Part shown: positions 30,750 to 40,245 of the stretch, piece by piece
Position numbering within the stretch: position 1 is the first letter of the stretch
How the letters are laid out: every line of letters begins with the position of its first letter
From: an uncultured Bacilli bacterium
GTDB taxonomy: Bacteria; Bacillota_I; Bacilli_A; RF39; UBA660
DNA: 40,628 nucleotides
NCBI GenBank assembly: GCA_947624115.1
Contig: CANQIS010000003.1
Coordinates: forward strand, 1-40,628
Reading direction: 5' to 3'
Translations under genes and position numbers: made by a program
The notes under the pieces: model-generated
The model's database searches: none
Told to the model about the DNA's origin: nothing
Seen by the model: only the letters and a program-made list of their open reading frames with translations

Positions 30750-31622
30750 CTACAAAAATACCTTCCATGGTTTAATTTTATTAATATTTTTATCATATTT
30801 AATATAGATAGCTATAAGATTATTATTTTGATCAAAAAATAATATTTTGTCACGATTATAACGATTATCCAAGATCTGACCATTTTTAATTTTGTTTAGT
30901 AAAAAATTATCAACTATTACTTTAAAATAATCATTAAAACAATTATTTATATCAAAAAATTTATAATTATTTTTTCTAATATCTTCTATACTATAACAAT
31001 CTTCTAACTTAAAATTACCTTGAATAGTACGAGTTAAATTTTTCATAACACCATAAGTATCTAAAGAATTAGCAATATCTCTTATTAAACTTCTAATATA
31101 AGTACCTTTACTAACTAAACATCTAAATTTAACAATAGTATAGTAGTCATTATCATATTTAATGTCATCGACTAGTTCAATTTCAAATATATGAACACGT
31201 CTACTCGGTAAATCAATATCTATATTTTGTCTTGCATAATCATATAATTTTTTTCCATTAACTTTAACAGCAGAATAAATAGGGACTTCCTGATTATATT
31301 CACCAATATATCTATTAAAAGCCTCTTCTATTTCTAATTTCGTTAATATTGTTTTTTTTGTATCTAGTATACTCCCAGTTATATCTAATGTATCAGTCTT
31401 CACGCCAAAAACAGCTTCGACAATATATTCCTTAATGTCACAAGTTAATATATCAGCTAATTTTGTATACTTGCCAACACACAACGCCAACACACCAGTA
31501 GCAATTGGATCTAATGTTCCTGTATGGCCTATTTTTTTTGTACCTAATATTTTACCTACTTCGTTTACAACATCTCTACTAGTAACACCACTAGGCTTAT
31601 TAATTAATAATATTCCTTCCAT
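30750..31622 (-). CDS. truB: tRNA pseudouridine(55) synthase
   Basis: GILLINKPSGVTSRDVVNEV, KIGHTGTLDPIATGVL; MEGILL start at 31622. Confidence 0.96.
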   Translation of the reverse strand: MEGILLINKPSGVTSRDVVNEVGKILGTKKIGHTGTLDPIATGVLALCVGKYTKLADILTCDIKEYIVEAVFGVKTDTLDITGSILDTKKTILTKLEIEEAFNRYIGEYNQEVPIYSAVKVNGKKLYDYARQNIDIDLPSRRVHIFEIELVDDIKYDNDYYTIVKFRCLVSKGTYIRSLIRDIANSLDTYGVMKNLTRTIQGNFKLEDCYSIEDIRKNNYKFFDINNCFNDYFKVIVDNFLLNKIKNGQILDNRYNRDKILFFDQNNNLIAIYIKYDKNINKIKPWKVFL

Positions 31623-31974
31623 AAAAACACCAACTTTAATATATATTAAAATAAAATTTATCATAGTTTTTTCAATTATAAGATAAACTTTAAGCATAAA
31701 AATATAATCAGTCTAATTAGTTTTTTTCTTATCATATCATTACCATCAATTATGTATTAACATAATATCATACAAAATTATGTCCATCAATACTTAAGTT
31801 AACATTTTTTAAAAGAAAATTCCTAATAAATTAAAAAACATATTTAAAACTAAGGAAATTAGTATAAAATATGTTCTAAACAAATAATATTAATATAATA
31901 AAAATTTCATTTAAAATAATATTATATTAAATAAATTATTTAAACAATTTTTATATAATTTAAATCATCTTATC

Positions 31975-32003
31975 TTATTAACAAAAATAAGGTTTTAAAA
32001 CCT
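31975..32003 (-). terminator. Terminator of the lipoprotein gene
   Basis: Minus strand AAGTAAGGTTTTAAAACCTTATTTTT. Confidence 0.8.
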
Positions 32004-33622
32004 TACTTTGTTAATGATTTATCGCAACCTTCATGAATTCTAACAACATTACTAATATCAGAAACACAGTCTGCTAATGTTCTATCCATTGTCAATCCTT
32101 GTTTATATTCTTTATTATTAGCAGTGAATCCTCTAAATGATTTATATTCATTACCAGGTATATATTTTTCTCCAGCATATTCATCTAATGTTCTATCAGC
32201 TGACATAAAATACATATAATTTACGATATTTATACCAATAGCATAATTTGCTCCTGCTCCACAATTTACAAGTGTTGTACCTGAGTTATTTTCAATACCA
32301 TAGAAATAAAAGTTCTTTAAAGTTTTATAAGCTTTAGAATTATCAATTGAGGCATCTACTGAAAGTCTTAAAGATTCTTGAACATTTTCTTTTGCCTCTT
32401 GATCATATATAGCAACACTTGTATCAACAAAATCATTAAAATTATAAACTTTACCACTAACTGTATCATTTATATTATATTTAGAATAAAATTCATCACG
32501 TGCTGTATAATAATCATTACTATCAAGCTTAGCTATTTTATCAGTTACATTATTATTTACCCTATTTGTACTATTTGAAGAAATTTCAATATCAACTTTT
32601 TCATCGTCAATTAATTCAGAATAAACAGTTGGATCATCTTTTAAATATGTCATAGCAAATGTCATTTCATCAATATTTGTATTCCATTTTAATCTAGTTA
32701 AATTATGAGTAGATAATGCATCTTTAACAATAAATGCATCGACAAACAAACTTTCAACATCATCAGCTATATAATGATTTTCAATCAATGTTTGTTTTAA
32801 TTCATCACTTATAAAATCAATATTAATAATATATACAAAAGCATACATATCTTTAATTGAAAACTTTTTATTAGCAGCTTTATAAACACCATTTCTATTT
32901 AATTCAGCCAATAATTTTTCACATAATTCTTCATAAACTTGGATAGTCATTTCTTGATAACTATATATACCAGTTTGAGCTTGTGTTGTAACTGGTGCAG
33001 TTGTAACTACTGGTGCTTGTGTTGTTGTAACTGGTGCAGTTGTAACTACTGGTGCTTGTGTTGTTGTAACTGGCGCAGTTGTAACCACTGGTGCTTGTGC
33101 TGTTGTAACTGGTGCAGTTGTAACTGCTGGTGTTTGAGTTGTTGTGACTGGTGCTTGCGTTGTAGCCGATGTTTCTTTCGACTTTGTACAATCCGTTGAT
33201 ACAGTATAATCCTCACAACCTAAACCATTTATATACACATTACCCGATTCAACATAAACCTGAATTTGCTTATCAGCTTTTCCTATATTTCCTTTTACAA
33301 TTTTAGTATTACCATCAAGTTCGCCTTCATCAACGTTTGACATTACTACCTCTGTTTCGGTAATAGTTTCAGCAGTAATAGGCATAGTAACACTAGTTTC
33401 TTGAATATCAGTCATTGTTGGTATGCTCTCATCATTAAATACATCACTGTTAATCATATCAGTATCAACAACTAATACATTATCCGATTGTGTTTGACTA
33501 CATCCTGTAGCACTTAATGCAATCCCTCCTGACATTAAAATTGCCAATACTTTCGACTTAAAAATTTTAAGATTTTCCATAAATTTCAATCCCCTTTCTT
33601 GAATTGGTCTATATATTATCAC
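32003..33622 (-). CDS. Repeat-bearing lipoprotein
   Basis: Signal peptide with lipobox LSATGC; T/P-rich linker APVTTTQAPVVTT repeats; unknown C-terminal ~300 aa. A start nearer MENLKIFKSK is likely. Confidence 0.75.
   Translation of the reverse strand: MIIYRPIQERGLKFMENLKIFKSKVLAILMSGGIALSATGCSQTQSDNVLVVDTDMINSDVFNDESIPTMTDIQETSVTMPITAETITETEVVMSNVDEGELDGNTKIVKGNIGKADKQIQVYVESGNVYINGLGCEDYTVSTDCTKSKETSATTQAPVTTTQTPAVTTAPVTTAQAPVVTTAPVTTTQAPVVTTAPVTTTQAPVVTTAPVTTQAQTGIYSYQEMTIQVYEELCEKLLAELNRNGVYKAANKKFSIKDMYAFVYIINIDFISDELKQTLIENHYIADDVESLFVDAFIVKDALSTHNLTRLKWNTNIDEMTFAMTYLKDDPTVYSELIDDEKVDIEISSNSTNRVNNNVTDKIAKLDSNDYYTARDEFYSKYNINDTVSGKVYNFNDFVDTSVAIYDQEAKENVQESLRLSVDASIDNSKAYKTLKNFYFYGIENNSGTTLVNCGAGANYAIGINIVNYMYFMSADRTLDEYAGEKYIPGNEYKSFRGFTANNKEYKQGLTMDRTLADCVSDISNVVRIHEGCDKSLTK
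32976..33163. repeat. Tandem repeat (39-bp unit) within the lipoprotein gene
   Basis: gttgtaactggtgcagttgtaactactggtgcttgtgtt repeated about 4 times with substitutions; encodes APVTTTQAPVVTT. Confidence 0.9.
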
Positions 33623-33846
33623 CTAAAAGTCAATTTGTCAACATTTTTTTTATTTATTACGAAATTTTTTTTATTTATTGTCTTTTTTTATACTTAATAT
33701 ATGATAATATCCTAAGTATTAGTATCTAATTATACACAAAAATCTATCAAAATTACCCTATATATATTGATATAGATATATTTATATAACTAAAAGCATT
33801 TTAGTAATTACAATAATGATATACTTATTATAGAAAGAAAATAAAT

Positions 33847-34304
33847 ATGAGTAAAATTGAATTAATACATGAATCGTGTGCAGATCAAAACATAGAAGTT
33901 ATTGTTAATGTAACCAAAGCTTTTATCTGATAGTGGAATATTTCAAAAAGCAGAATATGAACAATTAAATCAAGCATACAGAGAAATTAAAACTCAACTA
34001 CAAGATAGTAATATAGTTATAACACCAGCCTTCAACATGAAAAATTGTAAATATATAATTCATGCAGTAGAACCAAACTATATATACACCTAATGACTTT
34101 AAAAAATTATTTGATACATACTATAATTCATTAATTATCTTAAAAAATAACAATCTCCACTCAATAGTATTTCCATTAATAAGTTCAAAAATATTTGGGT
34201 ATAAATTAGATAATTAAGCAAGAGAATCTGTAGAACAATGTATAAAAGCCTATAATCAATTCACTAAAAAATTCAAAAATTACTATATAGAAGTTAAACT
34301 ATGA
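33847..34304 (+). pseudogene. Macro-domain (ADP-ribose-binding/hydrolase-like) pseudogene
   Basis: Across frames: MSKIELIHESCADQNIEVIVNV / LLSDSGIFQKAEYEQLNQAYREI..NIVITPAFNMKNCKYIIHAVEPNYIYT / TPNDFKKLFDTYYNSLIILKNNNLHSIVFPLISSKIFGYKLDN*AREYVEQC-like; at least two frameshifts and one stop. Confidence 0.85.
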
Positions 34305-34395
34305 ACATTTTCTTCAAATAAATATCAAAAAATACAAGAATTAATAAAAGCAAGAAAATCATTCCTGCTTTTATCAATCATATTCACTATTCATA

Positions 34396-35367
34396 TTATT
34401 CAATAATAAAAACATCATTACAAAAACCTTCCACCATTATGTTAGGTAATTCATCAGCATAATCATGTTCTAAAAATAATGAATAAACTTTATTTTCCTT
34501 AATAATAACGATATCATTATTATCTTCAACATAACCAATATCATCTACACTAACCAATCTTTTTGAATCAATAGCTTGATCAGTAATAGTTCCATATAAT
34601 CTAATATCATTATCATAATTTAAAGCCACAATCACTAAAGGAGTATATAATATCTTCTTATACTTATAATCATTAGCATTTAAAAACTTTGTCGATTCCC
34701 AATTACCAGTTACACACTTAATAACATTATCATTAGAAATTGCAAAAATACTAAGACCACTCAAGAAAATTATTTTCTTAATATTATCTAATTTCTTCTT
34801 GCCATTCAATAATAATGATCCATCATTAAGCAAAATGATAATATCCTTATAAACTGAAAATAAAATATTCTTTACCTTATCAATATATATATTATACAAA
34901 TAGTCAGTATTTTCTTTAACAAAAGTATAAGCTTTCTCTAAGTCATAATTATATAACCTAGTTATATCTACTCCATACAGCTGAATAGAATCTAAATCTT
35001 GAAAAGCTTGAATACAAAATAAATGACTATCATTTAATTCAAATGGTAAATCAACATCACAAGGTTCAACATCTAAAAAGCAGAATTTACCACTAACCTT
35101 ACATTTCTTATTAATATAAATATCATCTAATATCGCTTTAAAATCTTTATCAGCACGATAACCGACCATTAATCCTTTAACTTTACCACTCATATCAGAT
35201 ATATCTAAAAGAACAAACATAGTATTATCTAATTCATACACTTGAATATTCTCGATAGTTACTTTTAACGTTACATGATTTGTAGTTCCGATCACACTGT
35301 CAATATGAGAGATAAAAACATCTTCAGATATTGTCGTACCTATCTTCTTAATATTAATTTTTTTCAC
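34396..35367 (-). CDS. Hypothetical protein with N-terminal OB-fold-like region and C-terminal beta-repeat region
   Basis: VTLKVTIENIQVYELDNTMFVLLDISDMSGKVKGLMVG resembles a PolC/ssDNA-type OB fold; later repeats such as LSGLSIFAISNDNVIKCVTG. Confidence 0.6.
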   Translation of the reverse strand: MKKINIKKIGTTISEDVFISHIDSVIGTTNHVTLKVTIENIQVYELDNTMFVLLDISDMSGKVKGLMVGYRADKDFKAILDDIYINKKCKVSGKFCFLDVEPCDVDLPFELNDSHLFCIQAFQDLDSIQLYGVDITRLYNYDLEKAYTFVKENTDYLYNIYIDKVKNILFSVYKDIIILLNDGSLLLNGKKKLDNIKKIIFLSGLSIFAISNDNVIKCVTGNWESTKFLNANDYKYKKILYTPLVIVALNYDNDIRLYGTITDQAIDSKRLVSVDDIGYVEDNNDIVIIKENKVYSLFLEHDYADELPNIMVEGFCNDVFIIE

Positions 35368-35644
35368 ATAATCTACCTCCTAACTTTTACTACATCATAA
35401 CATACTACAAATATTATCCTTCTAATTAGCAAAAAACTCATTTAAAATAGTTTATTATGACAACTGTTGCGTGATTCTAAATTAAACGATCTATATAATA
35501 TAATTTATGCTACTAAATTCATCATCTAAATCTTCAACAGCCCTATATATGTTTTACAAATTTCATAAAACTAAATTTATCAATAAAAACCATTAGTTAT
35601 AAATTTTTTTTTGAAATTCGTTTTTTATCAAAACACATTATAAT

Positions 35645-35881
35645 TTATTTCACATTATTATAAATTTCAAATCCAAATATTTCTATAATAATTCCTTGAT
35701 CATATTCTTTTACTTTTCCCTCTTGTTCCATTTCTTCAATTGAGATTAATCTTTTAACTTTTGATATTTTATAGACTAATGCTTTATATTCTACTGTACC
35801 GCCATCTTTTAACTGATTTCTAACTGGAAACAATAAAACCAATAAAATTATTACTACTAAAATTATAATTTTTTTCTTCAC
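35645..35881 (-). CDS. Small signal-anchored protein
   Basis: MKKKIIILVVIILLVLLFPVRNQLKDGGTVEYKALVYKISKVKRL; 78 aa. Confidence 0.65.
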   Translation of the reverse strand: MKKKIIILVVIILLVLLFPVRNQLKDGGTVEYKALVYKISKVKRLISIEEMEQEGKVKEYDQGIIIEIFGFEIYNNVK

Positions 35882-36066
35882 ATTCTATACCTCGCTTACA
35901 AATTCATTATTCTATAAATTATAAATGAACTTTATTGTTATAACTTTACTCTATCGACAACATAGTTAATTGTCTAGTTGTCTAAAACTAGGTTTATCGT
36001 CAAAATTCATTAGTTACGAAATTACTTTTCAATGTCAGCTATTTTTTTATTTAACAAATTATAAAT

Positions 36067-36462
36067 TTAGTAATCTATCATATCGCACATGTGCGAACTA
36101 TCTATTTGCAAATCATTTTTAATCTTTTTTACTATAAAATAACCTACACATTGATCTTGTTCCTTAGTTAAAGGTACAATTCCCAAATACATTGTGTCTT
36201 TTCCATTAGTTATAGGTCTAATTAAATCATCCATTTTCACAATAGCAATATTATTTTCATCAAATTTAAATAATGATGGATTTATTTTATATGCCTCTTT
36301 TATTGTATTATCAAAATAAGAGTAATCCAATTCAGAATTTTTATTTTCTTGATAATCTTTTACAAATTTATATACTAAAATATTTATTGCTATAAAAATA
36401 AGAATTGCAAATATATCATAAAAAATATATTTTTGAATATGAAGTTTTATTTTTTTAATCAT
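36067..36462 (-). CDS. Single-TM hypothetical protein
   Basis: MIKKIKLHIQKYIFYDIFAILIFIAINILVYKFV; overlaps preceding gene end. Confidence 0.55.
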   Translation of the reverse strand: MIKKIKLHIQKYIFYDIFAILIFIAINILVYKFVKDYQENKNSELDYSYFDNTIKEAYKINPSLFKFDENNIAIVKMDDLIRPITNGKDTMYLGIVPLTKEQDQCVGYFIVKKIKNDLQIDSSHMCDMIDY

Positions 36463-37024
36463 GGTTTCCACCTCCAACAATAACATTAAAACTTATATGT
36501 GTTTTTATCGAAGTAAATATACCATCTTTTCTAGTAGAATAAATATGTATGTAATATCTACCCTTTTCATTTATATAAGGACTTAAATCAGAAATAAATT
36601 CACCATCATATATTACTTTATTCATTCTTTTAATTTTCATAGTTATATTTTGATTATTTACTTTTTTATAATCTAAGTTATCTTGTCTTAACCACCCATT
36701 ATTATTAGATTTTCTATAACCATTTTTGTAATAAACTTCATACTCATTTAAATTTAATTGCATATTATTAGATAATTCTACTTCATTAATGCTATTTTCT
36801 ACTGAATTATATCCTCCTTTATTTGCTTGGATTAAAAATACATTATTATATTTTTCAGAATAATAACAATGCATTAATTTTCCATTTAGCGATATTTCAA
36901 ACAAATTTTGTTCATAATTACTAAAAAGATTAGTAAAAAATGAATATGATAAAATTATTACAATAATCATAACTATAAAAAGATATTTAAATGGTTTTAT
37001 AATTTCCTTTAATTCAACATTCAT
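36455..37024 (-). CDS. Single-TM extracytoplasmic hypothetical protein
   Basis: MNVELKEIIKPFKYLFIVMIIVIILSYSFF...; ATG at 37022-37024 after GAAGAAGG. Confidence 0.55.
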   Translation of the reverse strand: MNVELKEIIKPFKYLFIVMIIVIILSYSFFTNLFSNYEQNLFEISLNGKLMHCYYSEKYNNVFLIQANKGGYNSVENSINEVELSNNMQLNLNEYEVYYKNGYRKSNNNGWLRQDNLDYKKVNNQNITMKIKRMNKVIYDGEFISDLSPYINEKGRYYIHIYSTRKDGIFTSIKTHISFNVIVGGGNHD

Positions 37025-37186
37025 AAAAATCAACCTTCTTCAAATCTGCTACTTTTCTAACTTTTTTCACACTATCAAAAGTATCTTTTTTAACTTCAAC
37101 ATAGTCTTTATCAAAGAAAATATTTTTAGTTATTTTAATTTTTCTTTCAAAATCATTTACATTATCTAAATATTTTTTTAACAGGT
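37014..37186 (-). pseudogene. Orphan coding fragment lacking a start
   Basis: Minus strand LLKKYLDNVNDFERKIKITKNIFFDKDYVEVKKDTFDSVKKVRKVADLKKVDFYEC*; not in ORF track, no in-frame ATG. Confidence 0.45.
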
Positions 37187-37245
37187 GGTATCAAAAAAAA
37201 TTATAAATGCCTAATAAAAATACATTTAATTTAGCAAATTATTCT

Positions 37246-38314
37246 TTATTTATTCTTATCATAAATTCCTTTTAAATTTGAATACATTAAAATTAATATA
37301 AAACCAAGTAGTAAAAAGACAATTGTAAAAATCCACTTTATTAAAAATATTTTTTTTACTAACTGATATCTCATTTTTAGAATTTATTTCAGAAATTTTT
37401 ATATAATCATTATTGTCTTGATTAAATATTTGTTCTCTTATTTTTTTCTTGTTTAGTATATTTTGAATCATCAAAAGCTAACAATGGCCATAAAACAGAT
37501 GGAAAAAACATCATTAATACACAATAAGAATCATCTTTATTAAATACTTTTCCCATATTATAATAAAACATAAACATAAATACAAAATTTCCAATCGGCA
37601 ATAGTAATAATAAAGAATACCAAGGAGAACCTAAAGTATCATCAGATAAACACCAAATATTATATAAAGGAATAAGAGAAATCCATCCTTTGTTTCGTGT
37701 TTTCTTTAGCGTTTTCCACATACTTACAATAATAATAAATAATAAAATATAAAATGCTAACGCTACTACTTTCATACCTTGCATGTTTAATTCATACTTA
37801 TAATTCAAATCTTTGTAAATATTTATTATTTCATCACGATATTCTTTACTTCCTGCTACATATAAAATCGAATTATTATTATAAACTATTGCTTTGTAAT
37901 AATCCCCATAAGTTGTATATTCATAGTAATGCACTTTAAATTTATTTATTGAAACATTATAATTTTCTCTAACATTAGGATTATTTTCTACCACATCATT
38001 TTTTACATTTAAAAAAATTTTTGAAGAACATTTTCATTATTAAACGTAGCATAACTTATCAAATAAGGACAAGTATCTTTAGTAGTTACTAAATAATCAT
38101 CCATTCCATCCAATTCTTCTTCATTCAATACATCAACTACCTTACAACCCTTATTTTCCATGTAATCAACAAAAGTTTTTTTATCAATTCTATCTAGAAC
38201 CTCTATTTTAAAAAATACCAAATAAAATCCAATTATCAAGCTTATTACAATAGAAACATTAAAAAATATTGTAAAAATCAAACCAAACTTTAAATTTCTA
38301 CTTTTCATAAACAC
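37246..38314 (-). pseudogene. DUF5684-like membrane protein gene split by three homopolymer frameshifts
   Basis: Track ORFs 38009-38314, 37422-37994 and 37259-37474 join into one protein when runs at 38011-38017, 37441-37447 and 37349-37356 are each changed by 1 nt; the restored end is IFLIKWIFTIVFLLLGFILILMYSNLKGIYDKNK*. Confidence 0.7.
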
Positions 38315-38419
38315 CTCATAACTTAAAAATTATCTTATAAATATATTTTATCATTATTTATTAAAGAAAAAAAGAGAATTCTATTTTTTCACAAAATACA
38401 AACATTAAAAATTCCTAAT

Positions 38420-38570
38420 AAATGAAAAAGTTCATAATGCCAAATGTTATGAATATTACCGACACCGCTTGACAAAGAACCATAGAAATTAATGCTTATA
38501 TATTTTAAATCCAAGCTTTAAAAGTTCGAACATTACTTACTGTGCCCTAAAGGACGGAGTACAACAACTT
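38420..38570. repeat. Structured intergenic repeat, copy 1
   Basis: TTCATAA-tgccaaatg-TTATGAA hairpin at one end; GTGCCCTAAAGGACGGAGTACAACAACTTTT at the other. Confidence 0.5.
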
Positions 38571-39325
38571 TTAATTAATTTTTCTAAATAATCTTTTAGC
38601 ATTTTTATTAGTAATTTCTTCAACTTCTCTATAACTTCCTTGTCTCACTTCAGCAAGTTTATTGATTATATATTTTATATTTGCTGTTTGATTCGTTTCT
38701 CCTCTTAAAGGTTCTGGAGATATATAAGGGCTATCTGTTTCAACCAAAAATAAATCATTTGGAACTAATTTTGCCACCTCAATAGATTTTTTCGCTGTCT
38801 TATAAGTTATCCTGCCAGCAAATGATATATAATAACCATTACTTACCAAATATTTTAAATCATCTAAATCTGGTTGAAAGCAATGAAATACACACCCATA
38901 CTTTGGTTTTACATATCTTTTAAAAATGTCTATTATTTGTTTATTGCAATTATTAGAATGAATAATTATAGGTAAATGTAATTCATGAGCTATTATAATT
39001 TGTCTTATTAAATATTTTTTTGCTCATTAAAATTATTTTTAGTATTATCTAATACAATTTCACCAATTGCTACAACTCTTGGATTATCTGCTAAATCATA
39101 TAAAATTTCTAAATTTTGAGATTCAACATATAATGGATGGATGCCTACAGATGAATAAAATTTAGGATTTAATTCTGATATATTTATAGATTCTTTTGAG
39201 GATTTTAAATCTAATCCAACATTAATAACACTTTCAATATCAGAATTATTATTTATAAAATCTATATACTTTTTTTCGTCATTTAAAATAATGCTATTAA
39301 TATGCATATGAGAATCAATTGCCAC
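38571..39325 (-). pseudogene. tatD: TatD-family metal-dependent hydrolase, split by one frameshift
   Basis: MAIDSHMHINS..GIHPLYVE..VVAIGEIVLDN then, after shifting frame at the 7-nt run 39015-39021, QKKYLIRQIIIAHELHLPIIIHSNN..VFHCFQPD..LVETDSPYISPEPLRGETNQTANIKYI. Confidence 0.85.
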
Positions 39326-39339
39326 ATTACCACCTACTG

Positions 39340-39512
39340 TCTAAACACATATTGATATTGCCAATATACAAGTATTTTTTCTTAATTGACAAATATATCA
39401 ATTTAAATCTAAAAATATTGTATCATAAATTAAAACATATTAAAACTCGAAACATAAAAGTCCGAGTTTGGTATCAATATAGTGCCCTAAAGGAAGGAGT
39501 ACGACAACTTTT
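39340..39512. repeat. Structured intergenic repeat, copy 2
   Basis: ATATTG-atattgc-CAATAT hairpin; AACTCG...CGAGTT hairpin; GTGCCCTAAAGGAAGGAGTACGACAACTTTT. Confidence 0.5.
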
Positions 39513-40122
39513 ATAAATTATGATTTTTTTTATAATTTTCTATATATTTTAGAAAAACTTGTAACCAATTATTTAGTTGTTCAGTATTTTCAAAAGAATA
39601 TAATTTATAACCTTCTTTAGTATAATGTTTAAATTTCAAATTTAAAAAACTTTCAATAAATTTTTGACCATCTAAAGTTTGTCCCTCAGCACAAATATTC
39701 AAAAATTTAATACCATTATTAGAAAAATAATCTAATTTATCTTTTAAACCTTTTAACAATAAACTTAACACTGATTTTTCATCTCTATAAGTAGGATGAA
39801 TGGCTATAGCAGAGAACAACAAATAATAAGAAGAATTTTTTTTGTATTTTAATAAAGTATAACTATTTATTTCAGTATCCTCTAATTCGTTCTTCATAAA
39901 TTTATTAAATTGTTCGCTTGATAAGGGCAAAATAGTTATCTCTCCCACGATTTTATCATTTTGAATATCTCTAATAAAAATATGTATATCATGATTCTTA
40001 TTGTCCCAACATATAGTTTGTTCAACACTAGCAATGGTTGATGGCTCTAAATAATTTCTTTCAATATCCCATACATCTTTAAAATCTTTAACTTTATGAA
40101 TATATTCAATTTCATATTTCAT
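39511..40122 (-). CDS. GNAT-like acetyltransferase-fold hypothetical protein
   Basis: DKIVGEITILPLSS...LLFSAIAIHPTYRDEKSVLSLLLKGLKDKL...GIKFLNICAEGQTLDGQKFIESFLNLKF resembles the GNAT acetyl-CoA region. Confidence 0.55.
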   Translation of the reverse strand: MKYEIEYIHKVKDFKDVWDIERNYLEPSTIASVEQTICWDNKNHDIHIFIRDIQNDKIVGEITILPLSSEQFNKFMKNELEDTEINSYTLLKYKKNSSYYLLFSAIAIHPTYRDEKSVLSLLLKGLKDKLDYFSNNGIKFLNICAEGQTLDGQKFIESFLNLKFKHYTKEGYKLYSFENTEQLNNWLQVFLKYIENYKKNHNL

Positions 40123-40216
40123 GCTATCACCTTTAAAAAAAAATAATTAAATCACGCATATGGTTGGCAATATGCAAGTGTGTTTTCTCAATTGTCATAA
40201 ATTTAGTGCAAAAGTG

Positions 40217-40245
40217 TTGAACAAAGAACATTTGTTTGGTACAAT
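40217..40245 (+). promoter_or_regulatory. Putative toxin mRNA promoter
   Basis: TTGAAC-17 nt-TACAAT. Confidence 0.7.

Noticed and set aside
32976-33163. CRISPR-like array
   Set aside because: Contiguous 39-bp tandem units with no unique spacers; inside a coding region
32939-33199. Cys/Trp-rich plus-strand ORF (CNWCSCNYWCLCC) resembling a metallothionein-like peptide
   Set aside because: Product of reading the 39-bp repeat antisense; no RBS or promoter
39328-39345. AGACAGTAGGTGG before tatD identical to a 13-mer in the L10 leader
   Set aside because: Most of the match is SD-like sequence; no other L10 leader elements nearby, so treated as coincidence
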